Source of the DNA: Ignavibacteria bacterium
GTDB lineage: Bacteria > Bacteroidota > Ignavibacteria > Palsa-1295
Length of the DNA: 53,334 nucleotides
Assembly (NCBI GenBank): GCA_013287605.1
Contig: JABDDM010000010.1
Span: 1-53,334 of the forward strand
Direction: 5' to 3'
Numbering within the stretch: the first letter of the stretch is position 1; each line of letters begins with the position of its first letter. Shown one piece after another: positions 17,650 through 27,766 of the stretch. The translations under genes were made by a program, and so were the position numbers. Under the pieces are notes generated by a model. It saw only the letters and a program-made list of their open reading frames with translations, was not told the DNA's origin and did no database searches.

Positions 17650-17657
17650 CAAAGATA
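17650..17657 (-). promoter_or_regulatory. TAnnTTTG (-7) box for the lipoprotein/oxidase cluster
   Basis: Minus-strand TATCTTTG, an exact match to the Bacteroidota -7 element. No TTG is at the ideal distance; the nearest is 12 bases upstream. It lies 65 bases before the lipoprotein start. Confidence 0.55.
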
Positions 17658-17744
17658 AGAACATTTTCGCAACCGAATAGATTAGCGACTTTCCTTCACA
17701 CAGACATCGGAATAAATGGACCCCAAAAATCGTTGACCTGCTCA

Positions 17745-18605
17745 ATGAAGCGAAATACTCCTACCCTGGCTGAGGCCGAAAACATTACGAGAAAGATCGC
17801 TCTTGGCCATTACGAGAATTTCCCTGTTGGATCAATCCTCATTCCGAAAAAATCTCGGCAGCATTTCTACAATCTCTACGCGTTCATGCGCACTGCAGAC
17901 GACTTCGCGGATGATGAAGGCCGCAACATCGAAGAGCGCATCACTTTGCTCGAGGATTGGAGAAAGCAGTTGAAAGAAGCATTCACAAGCAAGGAGCTAA
18001 CACATCCAGTCTTCATAGCACTGCGCCACACCATCGAAAGCTGTCAACTGTCGATCGATCCCTTCAATAGACTACTTGACGCGTTCACGTTTGATGTTCA
18101 TGACAGTCCGAAATTCACTACGGAGGACGATCTCTTCTGGTACACCGCTCGCTCGGCGGCCCCGGTTGGAGAATTGGTGCTCGCGCTTTTTGGATATCGC
18201 GATGCAGAACGTATAAAGCTTTCCAATGACATTTGCTCGGCGCTGCAACTGATAAATTTTGTTCAGGATACGAAGGAGGATCTTGGGCGGGGTCGATGTT
18301 ATTTTCCAAGTGCCGACTTGCCGACCGAACTTCGTGCCGACCCAGCTTCGGCTTTGCTCGTCGATCGTGATCTGCGTATCCAAATAATGGGACTTCAACT
18401 CGCGCGAGCAAGAGGTCTTCTTAAGAACGGCGAATCACTTCCCAGACTCGTCACCGGAAGGCTTCGCTTTGAGCTAAGGGCCATAGTCATTGAAGCGAGG
18501 ATGATGATCAGGAAGATAGATGTACTAGGCTGCGATACAATAAGGGAGCGGCCAAAGCTATCGAAGATTGAACATGGGCTGGCTTTGGCGAAGGCTTTTC
18601 TCTGA
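17745..18605 (+). CDS. Squalene/phytoene synthase family, HpnC-like
   Basis: 286 aa from ATG 17745; a TTG 12 bases earlier is possible. All-helical trans-isoprenyl diphosphate synthase head-to-head family. HYENFPVGS near the start is typical of HpnC. The two Mg-binding motifs are D52-D-F-A-D-D57 (within RTADDFADDEG) and D175-T-K-E-D179 (within NFVQDTKED). HpnC acts with HpnD and HpnE to build squalene for hopanoids, but no partner is nearby, so a carotenoid-type phytoene/dehydrosqualene role cannot be excluded. It stands alone and diverges from the oxidase cluster. Confidence 0.8.
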   Translation: MKRNTPTLAEAENITRKIALGHYENFPVGSILIPKKSRQHFYNLYAFMRTADDFADDEGRNIEERITLLEDWRKQLKEAFTSKELTHPVFIALRHTIESCQLSIDPFNRLLDAFTFDVHDSPKFTTEDDLFWYTARSAAPVGELVLALFGYRDAERIKLSNDICSALQLINFVQDTKEDLGRGRCYFPSADLPTELRADPASALLVDRDLRIQIMGLQLARARGLLKNGESLPRLVTGRLRFELRAIVIEARMMIRKIDVLGCDTIRERPKLSKIEHGLALAKAFL

Positions 18606-18614
18606 GATGAGGGC

Positions 18615-18645
18615 TTGACATGGCCTCAGAAATTGCTTATATTTG
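18615..18645 (+). promoter_or_regulatory. Consensus Bacteroidota promoter
   Basis: TTGACA at 18615-18620 and TATATTTG at 18638-18645, with exactly 20 bases between TTG and the -7 box. It starts 10 bases after the hpnC-like stop, so it serves what lies downstream. Confidence 0.8.
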
Positions 18646-19007
18646 CCGCGTTCCTAGGGAATTGTGTTGTACTGGCTTTTTTCCGATAGATCCGACCACC
18701 CTGCCAATTGCTACTACGTTGAAGTCTTGACGAAATTGGGGTAAAATTTTGTGACCCCGATATCGTGTTACCTTTTACCACTTCATCGGTCTTATTCTTA
18801 CAAGCGAGCAACAAGTGCCGCTTGAGTGTGTGTCACTAACGTAGCAGCCAAGCCTTAAGCAATCATTGATACTGATTTCGAACTCGTAGCAATACGATGA
18901 ACAGTGTGTTCGCTTTCGTCCCTCACAGGCCGCGAGCCGCCTCAATTGTTCAATCGTCTAAGCTTCGATCTGTGTGATTGAGTATCAATTGAATAAGCTC
19001 AAAGGCT
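18646..19007 (+). other. Long transcribed leader, no ORF
   Basis: About 355 bases separate the strong promoter from the next start codon. I see no credible ORF here. Near the end, CTCAATTG/AATC at ~18950 and GATTGA/CAATTGA at ~18975 can fold into a hairpin just before the start codon. It could be a regulatory 5' UTR or hold a small RNA. No known riboswitch motif was recognised. Confidence 0.4.
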
Positions 19008-19370
19008 ATGTCAGTAACTTCTCAGGCAGTACCCGCTCGTTATTCGGCCACAACCGACCTTCCTCATTTCTCGGGCTACCAGGCGCGCAACGAACCCATT
19101 GTTCGCCGGCCGGATGCGAAAAACCCTCTTGGCGACCTCATCAGCGATGAGTTGTTCGAACAGCTCTCGCGGTATGACCTCATTAACGAAAAAGCGCTCC
19201 GCGATTTTATTATACGCCAGACTTACCGAAAGGTGAGGCAGGAATATCAATTCTCACGCGCCGAAGCAATCGAATTTGTGCAGGCGAGTTATCCCTACCT
19301 GCAAGGCGATACGATCCGGAAGATCATTTACAAGATCAACCCGGCAGCAGGCAAGAAGCCGCTGTTGTGA
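19008..19370 (+). CDS. Conserved-looking hypothetical protein
   Basis: 120 aa, soluble, no signal peptide. I do not recognise it. The N-terminal ~45 residues are Ser/Ala/Pro-rich and probably flexible. Residues ~46-110 are helical and charged (LFEQLSRYDLINEKALRDFI, then QTYRKVRQEYQFSRAEAIEF), ending QGDTIRKIIYKINPAAGKK. The paired-helix look suggests a small binding or regulatory protein. It is the only gene behind the 18615 promoter and ends at a bidirectional terminator. Confidence 0.65.
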   Translation: MSVTSQAVPARYSATTDLPHFSGYQARNEPIVRRPDAKNPLGDLISDELFEQLSRYDLINEKALRDFIIRQTYRKVRQEYQFSRAEAIEFVQASYPYLQGDTIRKIIYKINPAAGKKPLL

Positions 19371-19461
19371 ATCGGGGTATTTGTCGCAGTGATTTCAAGC
19401 ATGATCGAATAGAGTGTGCTGACACTCTGGACTAGAGTGGAGCATTCCCTGATAACATAAA

Positions 19462-19494
19462 AAGCCCGCGGCTTCTGGAAGTGCCGCGGGGCTT
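19462..19494. terminator. Bidirectional terminator between convergent genes
   Basis: AAGCCCGCGGC pairs with GCCGCGGGGCTT around a 10-base loop. Minus-strand reading gives TTTTTATG after the stem, plus-strand reading TCTATTTT. It serves both the small hypothetical gene (+) and the metalloprotease gene (-). Confidence 0.85.
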
Positions 19495-19499
19495 CTATT

Positions 19500-22400
19500 T
19501 TACCGCGTGACTACAAAGCGGCTGAACTTCGTCTCTTCTGCCGTCATCATCTGAACCCAATAGGTCCCCGCCGGGAGTGTGGCAACTGGATACGGAAAGT
19601 CATACGAGCCCGTATGAAGATATTGATCCACAGGGGTCGCAACGATCCTGCCGAGTAAATCTTTGACCACGATCACCACATGCTCGCTTTTCCCAAGCGA
19701 GAACGGGATCGAAGCCGATGCACCCTTCGAAATCGGATTCGGATGAAGACTGCCCAAGATCGCGGAAGACGCTGGAGCGTTCGATGTCACTGACCTGAAT
19801 TCGCTCTTCGGCCCTTCGAGCACTTCAAGATCGTCAATGCCGGCCTCGACAATAGCACCTACATTATCCGTGGCGATAAACCGAAGCTGTATTTTGTCCG
19901 ATGGGACAACATAAGAGCTGACCGGCACAACGTAGGCTGTCCATCCAGGTGCGATCTCGTTTGTATTCTGAATGGTCTTCCATGAAGCGCCGCCATCCCC
20001 GGAGATCATCGTAGTCCATTTGGGTATACCTGGGTTGCTCCCAGCATCGTTTCGATAGTAATACCAGTATTTGATGACCGGATTAGCGTATGTCGAGAGG
20101 TCAAGAAGGGGTGTGGTAAGCGTTGTCGAGCCATTGTCGACGTCATCATATCCAATATCTCTGCTCGCGATTGCCTTGTTTGCATTCCCAGTCAGATAGC
20201 AGTAGCTGCCATTCGGTGAGTGGTCGGTGTCCTGCTGGACGAAGTCGGGAAGCACGACGTAGGTACCGAAGGGAATATCGCGCGTCCAAAGGCCTGTCGT
20301 TGCATTGTCCGAAGGTTGCGAAAGCGACCAACCCCGATCCTGCTCAGCATCGTCAAGCGAGATCCTGCGGAAGCCGACTAGAAACATCGCAGTTGAGGAA
20401 ACGCCTTCTCCAGCATCAGCATAATTTGTTTTCGCCGATACATAGTATTGGACAATGTTGCCTGGACGGACTTTTGGAATGAGGCCAGTAAAAACATTTC
20501 CGCCTTGCGTGGCAAGCAGCGCAGTTTCGAATATCTTTCCGCCATCGATGGAATAATGCACCATCACCGAATTGGCATCGAGCGCGCCGACCTTACCGCC
20601 ATACTTAACATTCGCCGTCACGGAATAGCCGGCAACCAGCGAGTCCTGATCAGGGATCTGATCGACCGAGATCGAGACGAAGGCGCTCAGACCTATATTG
20701 TGCAGATTGAAGGCTTTAAGTATCTGAGCGAGATGAGGAGTGCCGTTGGTAAGGTTGTTGTCGTCATCATCCGTTGCTATGATCGCGCTAAGAACACTTG
20801 TAAATGCATCGAGCATTGGACCGGGTGCCATGTTGCCGATGCCATCTGGATTCAAATATCCCATCATATGGAAAAGGTGTTCGGCGGTATCATGCCCGAT
20901 CAACTTGCGCAGGTCCCAGATGGCACCAGAGATGATCTCACCTGAAATATGAATGTCGGGGTTCAGATCCTTCGGCCACTTCCTCGTATTGTCGCACGTG
21001 CGCAGTATCGATCCCTTCTGGAAAAACCCGATGCCGATCCTCGGATCGTCGCGCATGAATGCGCTGACAAGATCGGCAAATCCCTCACCAAGTGAGCCAT
21101 CGACAATGTTTAAGCCTCCATGCTGAGTATAGCGCGAATCGATAACGCGATGACCGAACTCATGGAACACAACATCGGCAATCTCGCCGGTGTTCGTGCA
21201 CTGACCACCGGCCTTGAAAAAGTTAACTGATACTGTGGTGGGATCATAGTACGCGTTACATATCTGATTCAAATTGACGTTGACCGTAAGTCTTGCATCG
21301 AGGTTTGTCAGATTTGGATCCAGATGCCGAACATATTCTCGAGCGATACCAACATGATAGTATGCATCGCGCTCTGCTGGATTGGAATTCGCATCCGACC
21401 AGAGTAAATCGATCGGCGTCGCGCCGCTGGCTGTAAGTGCAAGGCGCCCATTAACTCCATCCTTTCGTATCGCACGATCGAACGGACCCAGGAACGTGGA
21501 AGAGATCGTGTATGGTGACGTCACCCCGCTTAGGCTCCATCTGCCCAGTGAATCGGTCGTCGTGGTTTGACCATTGACGATGATACTCTCGTTTGGCATA
21601 AAAACGCTTACGAGCGTATCGTAGCTTGATTGCGGATGAATGAGCGCACTGAGTGTGCCGCTTGTGGAGGCGAGCGGTTCGTCATGTCCGCCGATGTATT
21701 CATAGATATCGTGGGCGTCCAGCATTTCGCCAGTATTTGCGTCAATACGCATACGCCAAAGGTGCGGGCCAGATAAATCTTTCACTAAGCCTTCATAGGC
21801 GAGCCGAAGTTGACCGGATTCGCCTGCGACAGTGTAAATGAGTTGCGCGGGAGTATTCAGCTCTGCCGAAACCGTAAAATTCTTTTCGGCGTAATCTCTC
21901 ATGCTGGACGACGCAGATTGAGAAGAAAGGGTGGGCTCGATGGCGTTTGGCTCTGTTCGTGGCAGGTTCGTTTCGATCATCATCGGCTTGCCACTGAGTG
22001 CACCAATCAGCAGGGATGCCTTGCGATCGACCACAGGGATGCCGTTATAAGAAATTGTATAGCTGGAATGCCAAAGCTTTCCTATGAGTGCAGTACTCCG
22101 TCTCAAGAGTGTGGACGATGAAGGTAAGCCTAGGACGGAGCGTTTGATCTCAGCGAAGTATAGATCCGAAGCCGTTTGGACCTTCGAAGGAGTCGCCGCA
22201 TCCTGAATGATACGAAGCGTTTGGGCCGGATCAATGGTCAGAATATTTGCCGATCCGTCAGCGTGTGCGTGTAGGAGATGAAGTCCTGCAGGCACGCTGC
22301 CAATATCCTGCACTGTGGCGGAAGGCAGTTGTGCTCGAGCAGACGAGAAACAAGCAGCAAGAACGAGCGAGGCAGAAAACGCGCGGATCAGGTTCGTCAT
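19500..22400 (-). CDS. Secreted HExxH metalloprotease with T9SS sorting domain
   Basis: 966 aa from ATG 22400, chosen because a signal peptide follows (TNLIRAFSASLVLAAC, then SSARAQ); longer in-frame starts would bury it. Residues ~30-250 resemble an FTP/PepSY propeptide. The gluzincin active site is VFHEFGHRVID (His413, Glu414, His417) with the third ligand Glu439 in GEGFAD, as in M36 fungalysin-like proteases. A carboxypeptidase-like strand domain precedes it. Later domains (~600-860) are Ig- and MAM-like beta folds. The C-terminal ~85 residues are a T9SS type A domain (LHPNP, VKDLLGRIV, LPAGTYWVQM). It should be matured and exported across the outer membrane. Confidence 0.85.
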   Translation of the reverse strand: MTNLIRAFSASLVLAACFSSARAQLPSATVQDIGSVPAGLHLLHAHADGSANILTIDPAQTLRIIQDAATPSKVQTASDLYFAEIKRSVLGLPSSSTLLRRSTALIGKLWHSSYTISYNGIPVVDRKASLLIGALSGKPMMIETNLPRTEPNAIEPTLSSQSASSSMRDYAEKNFTVSAELNTPAQLIYTVAGESGQLRLAYEGLVKDLSGPHLWRMRIDANTGEMLDAHDIYEYIGGHDEPLASTSGTLSALIHPQSSYDTLVSVFMPNESIIVNGQTTTTDSLGRWSLSGVTSPYTISSTFLGPFDRAIRKDGVNGRLALTASGATPIDLLWSDANSNPAERDAYYHVGIAREYVRHLDPNLTNLDARLTVNVNLNQICNAYYDPTTVSVNFFKAGGQCTNTGEIADVVFHEFGHRVIDSRYTQHGGLNIVDGSLGEGFADLVSAFMRDDPRIGIGFFQKGSILRTCDNTRKWPKDLNPDIHISGEIISGAIWDLRKLIGHDTAEHLFHMMGYLNPDGIGNMAPGPMLDAFTSVLSAIIATDDDDNNLTNGTPHLAQILKAFNLHNIGLSAFVSISVDQIPDQDSLVAGYSVTANVKYGGKVGALDANSVMVHYSIDGGKIFETALLATQGGNVFTGLIPKVRPGNIVQYYVSAKTNYADAGEGVSSTAMFLVGFRRISLDDAEQDRGWSLSQPSDNATTGLWTRDIPFGTYVVLPDFVQQDTDHSPNGSYCYLTGNANKAIASRDIGYDDVDNGSTTLTTPLLDLSTYANPVIKYWYYYRNDAGSNPGIPKWTTMISGDGGASWKTIQNTNEIAPGWTAYVVPVSSYVVPSDKIQLRFIATDNVGAIVEAGIDDLEVLEGPKSEFRSVTSNAPASSAILGSLHPNPISKGASASIPFSLGKSEHVVIVVKDLLGRIVATPVDQYLHTGSYDFPYPVATLPAGTYWVQMMTAEETKFSRFVVTR

Positions 22401-22681
22401 GGATGGGCACGGGAAACAGTTGGACGACGGCAAGTCGAGATTGATGCTGTTAGTATACAAATAGGAAGACCCATATGGCTCCCGAGAGTTACAGAGTTGC
22501 ACAATTTTTGTAACCAACGCACCTTTTTGCGTTCTAGTAAGGTGCAAGGGACGGGGCGATCAGGCTGCGCCTATTACGCAACTATTTCGCGAAAACAGGT
22601 TTTAGAGGAAAACTACAGAAATGGGTTCACCAGAAGAACCACCAGATTTTGCTTCAACGCTCAAACGCTAACCAATTCGAC

Positions 22682-23842
22682 ATGAAACATTTCGTTACAG
22701 CATTTCTTTTCTGCTTCGCTATCGTGGTTGCTGCGGACCTGGCATCTGCCCAGAGTTCCAGCGGGGTGCCGCTGGTTGTAGCGCCACAAAAAACGACGAA
22801 CTCTTACCCAGCCAGTCTGGGAAAGAAGCCTCACCTTCAACCTCAGGGTAAGGTAGGCGCACTGACCTTTGCTGACACAGCGGCGAACGGCATCGGTTAC
22901 TTCTATTTACCTTATGTCCAAGACAGTGCTGGGGTTGACCATGTTCCCCATCCATACCTGGCGTATTTGGGTTTCGCCGAGCGCTTTACCTTGGCAGCGA
23001 AAAGTAAGTGGTACATCGATTCGGCTGAAATCGTATTCGCGACATCCTCGTTCGACAGCGTAAATCCGAAGGATCGCATTACGCTTCGCGTTCTGCACGG
23101 AGACTATTTTGTCTCGCAGGCTGGCAGCCCGTTTAATGGAGTTCCATTCCCGTTCAGCATGAAGAAACAAATTGATTCTGCCCAGGTTGATCCTGCCCTC
23201 ATTCCAGTCGCTGCAGATGGCGCAACGACGTTCCCATTCAATAGCTACAGCTTGAATTTCCATCATAAGCTTCTCACTGAGCCGATGTTCTATCTCGAGC
23301 TGACACTTGGTGATACTTCGAAGAATCACATCGCCGCCATGGCTGACAATTTGAGCGACGACACGCATCCAGCCTTTGACACATCGAGGGATCGTTCGTA
23401 TTGGATTGGTGCAAAACCTTGGGACAAGCTGCAAATTTATGCCAACTTGTTCGCCGGAAGTTGGTATAGCGTGAACCAAGCTAATACTACTGATACTCTT
23501 TGGAAGTACCCGAACTTTGTGATGACGGCCTTTATCTCTGACACATCTTCGGCCGGAGTTGCCAAGTCGATCACGAGTACTGGTTATGAATTGGGACAGA
23601 ATTATCCTAACCCGTTCAACCCAACGACGGACATTGTCTACACTATCCCCCGAACCGGTCAGGCCTCGATCGTGGTTTCGAACTCGATCGGCCAGGAAAT
23701 GTTCACCGCTTTCAGTGGTGTTCAAAGCGCAGGGGAGCATAGAGTGACTGTTGATGCTTCCAGTCTGCCTTCTGGTACGTACTTCTACACTCTGAAGTCC
23801 GGTACCACCACACTCACACGCCGCATGGTGCTCGCGAAATAA
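22682..23842 (+). CDS. Secreted T9SS cargo protein of unknown function
   Basis: 386 aa from ATG 22682, which puts the signal peptide (KHFVTAFLFCFAIVVAADLA, then SAQ) at the N-terminus. Residues ~30-290 are beta-rich and not recognised, with WYIDSAEIVF and RITLRVLHGDYFV strands. The last ~85 residues are a textbook T9SS type A domain: LGQNYPNPFNPTTDIVY, SIGQEMFTAF, LPSGTYFYTLKSG, RRMVLAK. It diverges from the metalloprotease gene and shares the intergenic region with it, so the two may be co-regulated. Confidence 0.8.
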   Translation: MKHFVTAFLFCFAIVVAADLASAQSSSGVPLVVAPQKTTNSYPASLGKKPHLQPQGKVGALTFADTAANGIGYFYLPYVQDSAGVDHVPHPYLAYLGFAERFTLAAKSKWYIDSAEIVFATSSFDSVNPKDRITLRVLHGDYFVSQAGSPFNGVPFPFSMKKQIDSAQVDPALIPVAADGATTFPFNSYSLNFHHKLLTEPMFYLELTLGDTSKNHIAAMADNLSDDTHPAFDTSRDRSYWIGAKPWDKLQIYANLFAGSWYSVNQANTTDTLWKYPNFVMTAFISDTSSAGVAKSITSTGYELGQNYPNPFNPTTDIVYTIPRTGQASIVVSNSIGQEMFTAFSGVQSAGEHRVTVDASSLPSGTYFYTLKSGTTTLTRRMVLAK

Positions 23843-23866
23843 TTTCTTCGAACTGGTTTTGGCAAG

Positions 23867-23901
23867 GTGCGCAGCTCAATGAGTTGCGCACTTTCTTTTT
23901 T
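23867..23901 (+). terminator. Rho-independent terminator
   Basis: GTGCGCAGCTC and GAGTTGCGCAC pair (one wobble) around AAT. TTTCTTTTTT follows. Confidence 0.9.
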
Positions 23902-24373
23902 GGTCCCTAACATGCGCAAAAGTCGCGGCGACAGGAACTGATCTGCTGATATTATATGTTTATTATGCTGTAGGCCAAAATCCCGATTGCCCAGACGTCT
24001 TGTGCATCTACGGCGCGGATGCGAAATCCATCTTCAGAGCATACATGTCCTATCGGACTGATTAGTCCTATGAGTCCTATTCGACCATCCACCTTGATTG
24101 TCGCACCCAAATGGATTCCCGCCTCCCTAGGGAATGACAAGGACGAAAAGTGATCGCGCGAAGCGCCAGCAATTCTGCCATGTCATTCCGTCATTCCCGC
24201 GAATGCTGGAATCCATCCCCAGCACAATGCCAATAGCTTTCTTTTAGAATGAGAATTATGAATAAAGTTTTCACGCGCATTAGGTTTGCTAGAAGCAAAA
24301 TGTCGATTCCGGCTCAGAATCGAGGATGACCTATTGTATGGTTGCTAATTTGATGAAGGAAGTTTTCACACCC
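23902..24373. other. Gene-free stretch with a repeat element
   Basis: No gene. A minus-strand frame here translates to Ile-Gly-Leu repeats made by short direct repeats (AGTCCTAT-like) near 24065-24085, and has no coding support. The stretch contains the inverted repeat at 24111-24217. Confidence 0.6.
24111..24217. repeat. Inverted repeat element, ATGGATTCC...GGAATGAC arms
   Basis: The left arm at 24111-24139 begins ATGGATTCC and ends GGGAATGACA. The right arm at about 24190-24217 is its near reverse complement, beginning GTCATTCCCGC and ending GGAATCCAT. An extra TGTCATTCC sits at 24181. It looks like a REP/MITE-type intergenic element. Similar GGAATGAC/ATTCC repeats are known from many bacterial genomes. 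Confidence 0.6.
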
Positions 24374-25093
24374 TCACGCTGCTGCCACGGCGAAGACGAG
24401 GACCTGGATGGATGCTGGCTGGGCAAGTTGAAGCTCTGAAGCGACGGCCGAGATTGTTGAACCCGTCGTAAGCACATCATCTACAAGGAGCAGGCGCTTA
24501 CCACGAAGCAATTCATCTGCGCGCTTCGTGCGGCGAAAAGCGCCTTGGACATTTTCCAGACGCTCTGCGACGGTCAGTTGTGCCTGAGAGCGTGTTGGAC
24601 GGACACGGCGGATCACTTTGTGGGAGAGAAGAGGTATTTTGAATCCGGCTCCAATCCCGGCAGCTAATTCCTCAGACTGATTGAACCCTCGTTCTGCTTC
24701 GCGAGTCCTGTGGAGGGGGACTGGGATAATGGCATCGATCTCATTCTTGCAAGCGAGTGCCTTCAGCGCAACCGAGGCGCCGGCTGCGCGGACCAGCCTT
24801 GGCATCTCGCCATACTTGAATGAATGGACGATCGATTGAATCAGCGAGTCTTTTATAAAATATACTTGCGCTCGCACGGAAGTTATGCACTCGATTGAAG
24901 TAAGAGGCATTGCCCGATCCATGAGCAACGCAGGATCGGGAATCGGCATGCGATCAAATTCTGCATGGCAGACGGCGCAAAGATATTTTTTCAGCGAAGC
25001 TGAATCGGTTGGCGGACGAAATGCGAGACGCTCAGCAGCGACCGTCGGTCGTCCACAATGAATGCAACGCTCGGGGAGTACGAGGCTCAACAT
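24374..25093 (-). CDS. comF: ComF family phosphoribosyltransferase-like protein
   Basis: 239 aa, cytoplasmic. The N-terminal zinc ribbon is CIHCGRP and later LCAVCHAEF. The PRTase core has VPLHRTREAERGFNQSEELA, RRVRPTRSQAQLTVAERLEN and the diphosphate-binding loop LLLVDDVLTTGSTI. ComF proteins are linked to DNA uptake and handling of imported single strands, although the exact reaction is unsettled. It is the last gene of the phhB-to-comF operon, 8 bases after uvrB. Confidence 0.9.
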   Translation of the reverse strand: MLSLVLPERCIHCGRPTVAAERLAFRPPTDSASLKKYLCAVCHAEFDRMPIPDPALLMDRAMPLTSIECITSVRAQVYFIKDSLIQSIVHSFKYGEMPRLVRAAGASVALKALACKNEIDAIIPVPLHRTREAERGFNQSEELAAGIGAGFKIPLLSHKVIRRVRPTRSQAQLTVAERLENVQGAFRRTKRADELLRGKRLLLVDDVLTTGSTISAVASELQLAQPASIQVLVFAVAAA

Positions 25094-25101
25094 GACACAA
25101 C

Positions 25102-27153
25102 TTACTTAGCCTTGGTATGCTCCAGCACTTTTTCGAGACTTTGGATCTCGTCGCGAATATCGACAGCTTTTTCAAATTCCATTTCTTTTGCTGCGAGCTT
25201 CATCTCGAGCTTCATCTGCTCGATCAGATCGCTGAGTTGTGCCGGGCTCAAATGCTTGAGCACAGCATTCGGAGTGAGCTGACGTTTGCGTTCTTTCGCT
25301 TTGTCTGCGGCGGCTTCCTTACGAGCCTCCTGTTTTGCAGAGACATCTGCGATCGATGTCGACTGCATAATGTCGTCGAAGGACTTCATGATCGTCTGGG
25401 GTACGATACCATGCTCGACGTTATATGCATGCTGGATCGAGCGCCGACGTGTTGTTTCGTCCATCACAGCTTGCATCGAGTTCGTGATCTTATCGGCGTA
25501 AAAGATGACTAAGCCATCCGCATTTCTCGCTGTTCGTCCGGCAGTTTGCATGAGTGCTTTCTCGCTGCGGAGAAAGCCCTCTTTGTCGGCATCAAGTATG
25601 GCAATGAGAGAGACCTCCGGCAGATCGAGCCCTTCGCGCAAGAGATTTACCCCGACGAGAACATCGAACTCTGCCAGGCGAAGATCGCGCAGGATCTCGA
25701 CACGCTCCAATGCATCAATATCGCTGTGCAAATAGCGGATCTTGACACCGACGTTCATATAGTAGTCTGTCAGATCCTCGGCCATCCGTTTTGTGAGCGT
25801 AGTGATGAGCACACGCTCCTTCTTTACCACGCGCTTGCGGATCTCGCCAAGCAGGTCATCGATCTGATTTGTGACTGGCCGCACTTCAATGATCGGATCA
25901 AGCAGACCGGTTGGACGAATGATCTGTTCGACGACGATTCCTTTCGCCTGGTCAAGTTCGTACTCGGAAGGCGTCGCGCTGACATAGATCACCTGATCGA
26001 CCATCGATTCGAACTCGACGTGATTCAGCGGGCGATTATCAATAGCACTTGGGAGCCGGAAGCCATGCTCGATGAGCGTCACTTTGCGTGCACGGTCGCC
26101 AGCGAACATGCCTCGTATCTGGGGCATTGTTTGATGCGATTCATCGATGATTGTAAGGAAATTCTCAGGGAAGTAATCGATGAGCACACTTGGGCGTTCG
26201 CCGGCCTTACGGCCTGTCAGATGACGCGAGTAATTTTCTACGCCACTACAGTATCCGAGTTCACGAAGCATTTCCAGATCAAAGCGAGTGCGCTGCTCGA
26301 TCCGCTGAGCTTCCAGGAGCTTGCCTTGCAGGCGAAAGACCTGAAGCTGGTCCTCGAGTTCGTTCTCGATCAGCTTGATGGCTCGTTCGAGATCGGGACC
26401 GCTGGTCACGAAATGTTTCGCTGGATAGAGCATCGCGCGATCAAGCTCACCCAATGTCTTGCCATCAACTCGATTGATCTGAGAGATCTTTTCGATCGTG
26501 TCACCAAAGAATTCGATACGAATGCCTTCTTCGTCTTCCTGTGCGGGGATCACTTCGACAACATCACCGCGAACGCGAAACGCACCGCGCTGGAATTCAA
26601 CATCATTGCGCGAATAGTGAATGTCGCTAAGCGCACGCATAAGATCGTTGCGCACCACCTGCTGGCCCTTTTGAAGGCGAACTACTTGTCGTGCATATTC
26701 ATCAGGCGAACCGATGCCATAAATGCAGCTTACTGAAGCTACAATGATCACATCGTCGCGACCTTCCAGAAGCGCGCTGGTGGCCTTCAGGCGTAGGCGG
26801 TCGATCTCGTCGTTAACGGCAAAATCCTTTTCGATGTACGTGTCGGTCGAAGGGATGTAGGCTTCCGGCTGATAGTAATCGTAGTAGGAGATAAAGAAGG
26901 CGACTGCGTTATTTGGAAAGAATTGACGAAGCTCGCCATAAAGCTGCGCAGCGAGTGTTTTGTTATGGCTGATGACAAGCGTTGGCTTGTTGACGGCGGC
27001 AATGACATTGGCGATCGAAAAGGTCTTGCCCGAACCTGTAACACCAAGCAGCACCTGCGCCTGATCTCCGCGCTCGATCCCTTGAATGAGTTGCCGAATG
27101 GCCTCCGGCTGATCGCCGGAAGGTTGGTATTCTGAGGTAAGTTGAAAAGGCAT
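25102..27153 (-). CDS. uvrB: Excinuclease ABC subunit B
   Basis: 683 aa from ATG 27153, giving [19 protein letters not shown], the standard UvrB start; longer in-frame starts overlap miaE and are rejected. It is the damage-verifying subunit of nucleotide excision repair. Walker A is [10 protein letters not shown], the beta-hairpin region [19 protein letters not shown], the helicase motif [11 protein letters not shown] (DEAD-box-like), and [17 protein letters not shown] is motif V. The UVR domain at the C-terminus ([20 protein letters not shown]) binds UvrC. It lies within a repair/metabolism operon. Confidence 0.97.
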   Translation of the reverse strand: MPFQLTSEYQPSGDQPEAIRQLIQGIERGDQAQVLLGVTGSGKTFSIANVIAAVNKPTLVISHNKTLAAQLYGELRQFFPNNAVAFFISYYDYYQPEAYIPSTDTYIEKDFAVNDEIDRLRLKATSALLEGRDDVIIVASVSCIYGIGSPDEYARQVVRLQKGQQVVRNDLMRALSDIHYSRNDVEFQRGAFRVRGDVVEVIPAQEDEEGIRIEFFGDTIEKISQINRVDGKTLGELDRAMLYPAKHFVTSGPDLERAIKLIENELEDQLQVFRLQGKLLEAQRIEQRTRFDLEMLRELGYCSGVENYSRHLTGRKAGERPSVLIDYFPENFLTIIDESHQTMPQIRGMFAGDRARKVTLIEHGFRLPSAIDNRPLNHVEFESMVDQVIYVSATPSEYELDQAKGIVVEQIIRPTGLLDPIIEVRPVTNQIDDLLGEIRKRVVKKERVLITTLTKRMAEDLTDYYMNVGVKIRYLHSDIDALERVEILRDLRLAEFDVLVGVNLLREGLDLPEVSLIAILDADKEGFLRSEKALMQTAGRTARNADGLVIFYADKITNSMQAVMDETTRRRSIQHAYNVEHGIVPQTIMKSFDDIMQSTSIADVSAKQEARKEAAADKAKERKRQLTPNAVLKHLSPAQLSDLIEQMKLEMKLAAKEMEFEKAVDIRDEIQSLEKVLEHTKAK

Positions 27154-27190
27154 AGCTAAGAGAACAATCGCTGGTGCTGGAAAAGATGCT

Positions 27191-27766
27191 TCATCCGTGC
27201 ATGGCTGGCTCGCCGCGTAACGATTCAATAATGTTGCCTTCGAGAACATTAAGTTCTTCCAGACGCGCATCGACAGTTCGCCGATCAGCATAGGTGCGCG
27301 CGAGCCGCACGAAAAGTGTTCGGTGCTGAGCTTCGCTTTCTACGAGTGAAGAATAGAATTGGCGCAAATCTTCTTCCGCGATATGCTGTGCAAGCAGTTG
27401 GAATCGCTCACAGCTCCTCGCTTCAACGATCGAGCTAACGAGAAGCGTATCGATCAAACGATCGGGCTCATTTGTCCGAATGAGCGTGTGAAGTGCCTGA
27501 ACATATTTGTCGCCGGCGTCGTGCTTCAGCTTGTAGCCGCGTTCATAGATCTTCTGCGTAACGCTCGCAAAATGCTCCATCTCTTCCTGCGCTAGAAGAG
27601 CCATCGCTTCAACGAGTTCGCGCCGTTCGGGATAGCGATTGATGAGTGAGATCGCCATCGTCGCCGCCTTTTTCTCGCAGTGCGCGTGGTCCACCAGAAC
27701 ACGAGCGGGATCAGCAAGCACGGCCGCAACCCACTCTGCATTCGTGGCAGATGTCAGGCCGAGCAT
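27191..27766 (-). CDS. miaE: tRNA-(ms2io6A37) hydroxylase MiaE-like
   Basis: 191 aa, all-helical ferritin-like diiron protein. Likely metal ligands are Glu31 (AHCEKKAA), Glu62 and His65 (AQEEMEHF), Glu115 (IVEARSCE), Glu145 and His148 (ESEAQH). This spacing fits MiaE, which hydroxylates ms2i6A at position 37 of UNN-decoding tRNAs using O2. The start shares one base with the stop of the upstream peptidase (TGATG), so translation is coupled. Confidence 0.88.
   Translation of the reverse strand: MLGLTSATNAEWVAAVLADPARVLVDHAHCEKKAATMAISLINRYPERRELVEAMALLAQEEMEHFASVTQKIYERGYKLKHDAGDKYVQALHTLIRTNEPDRLIDTLLVSSIVEARSCERFQLLAQHIAEEDLRQFYSSLVESEAQHRTLFVRLARTYADRRTVDARLEELNVLEGNIIESLRGEPAMHG

Noticed and set aside
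18626-18814. 62-codon minus-strand ORF
   Set aside because: It overlaps a consensus plus-strand promoter and its leader and has no recognisable protein features.
23952-24140. 62-codon minus-strand ORF with GLIGLI repeats
   Set aside because: The translation comes from short DNA direct repeats and overlaps the inverted repeat element; no coding features.
25546-26736. 396-codon ORF antisense to uvrB
   Set aside because: Lies entirely opposite a highly conserved gene; a shadow of codon bias. The same holds for the long antisense frames at 16749-17546 and 22907-23740.
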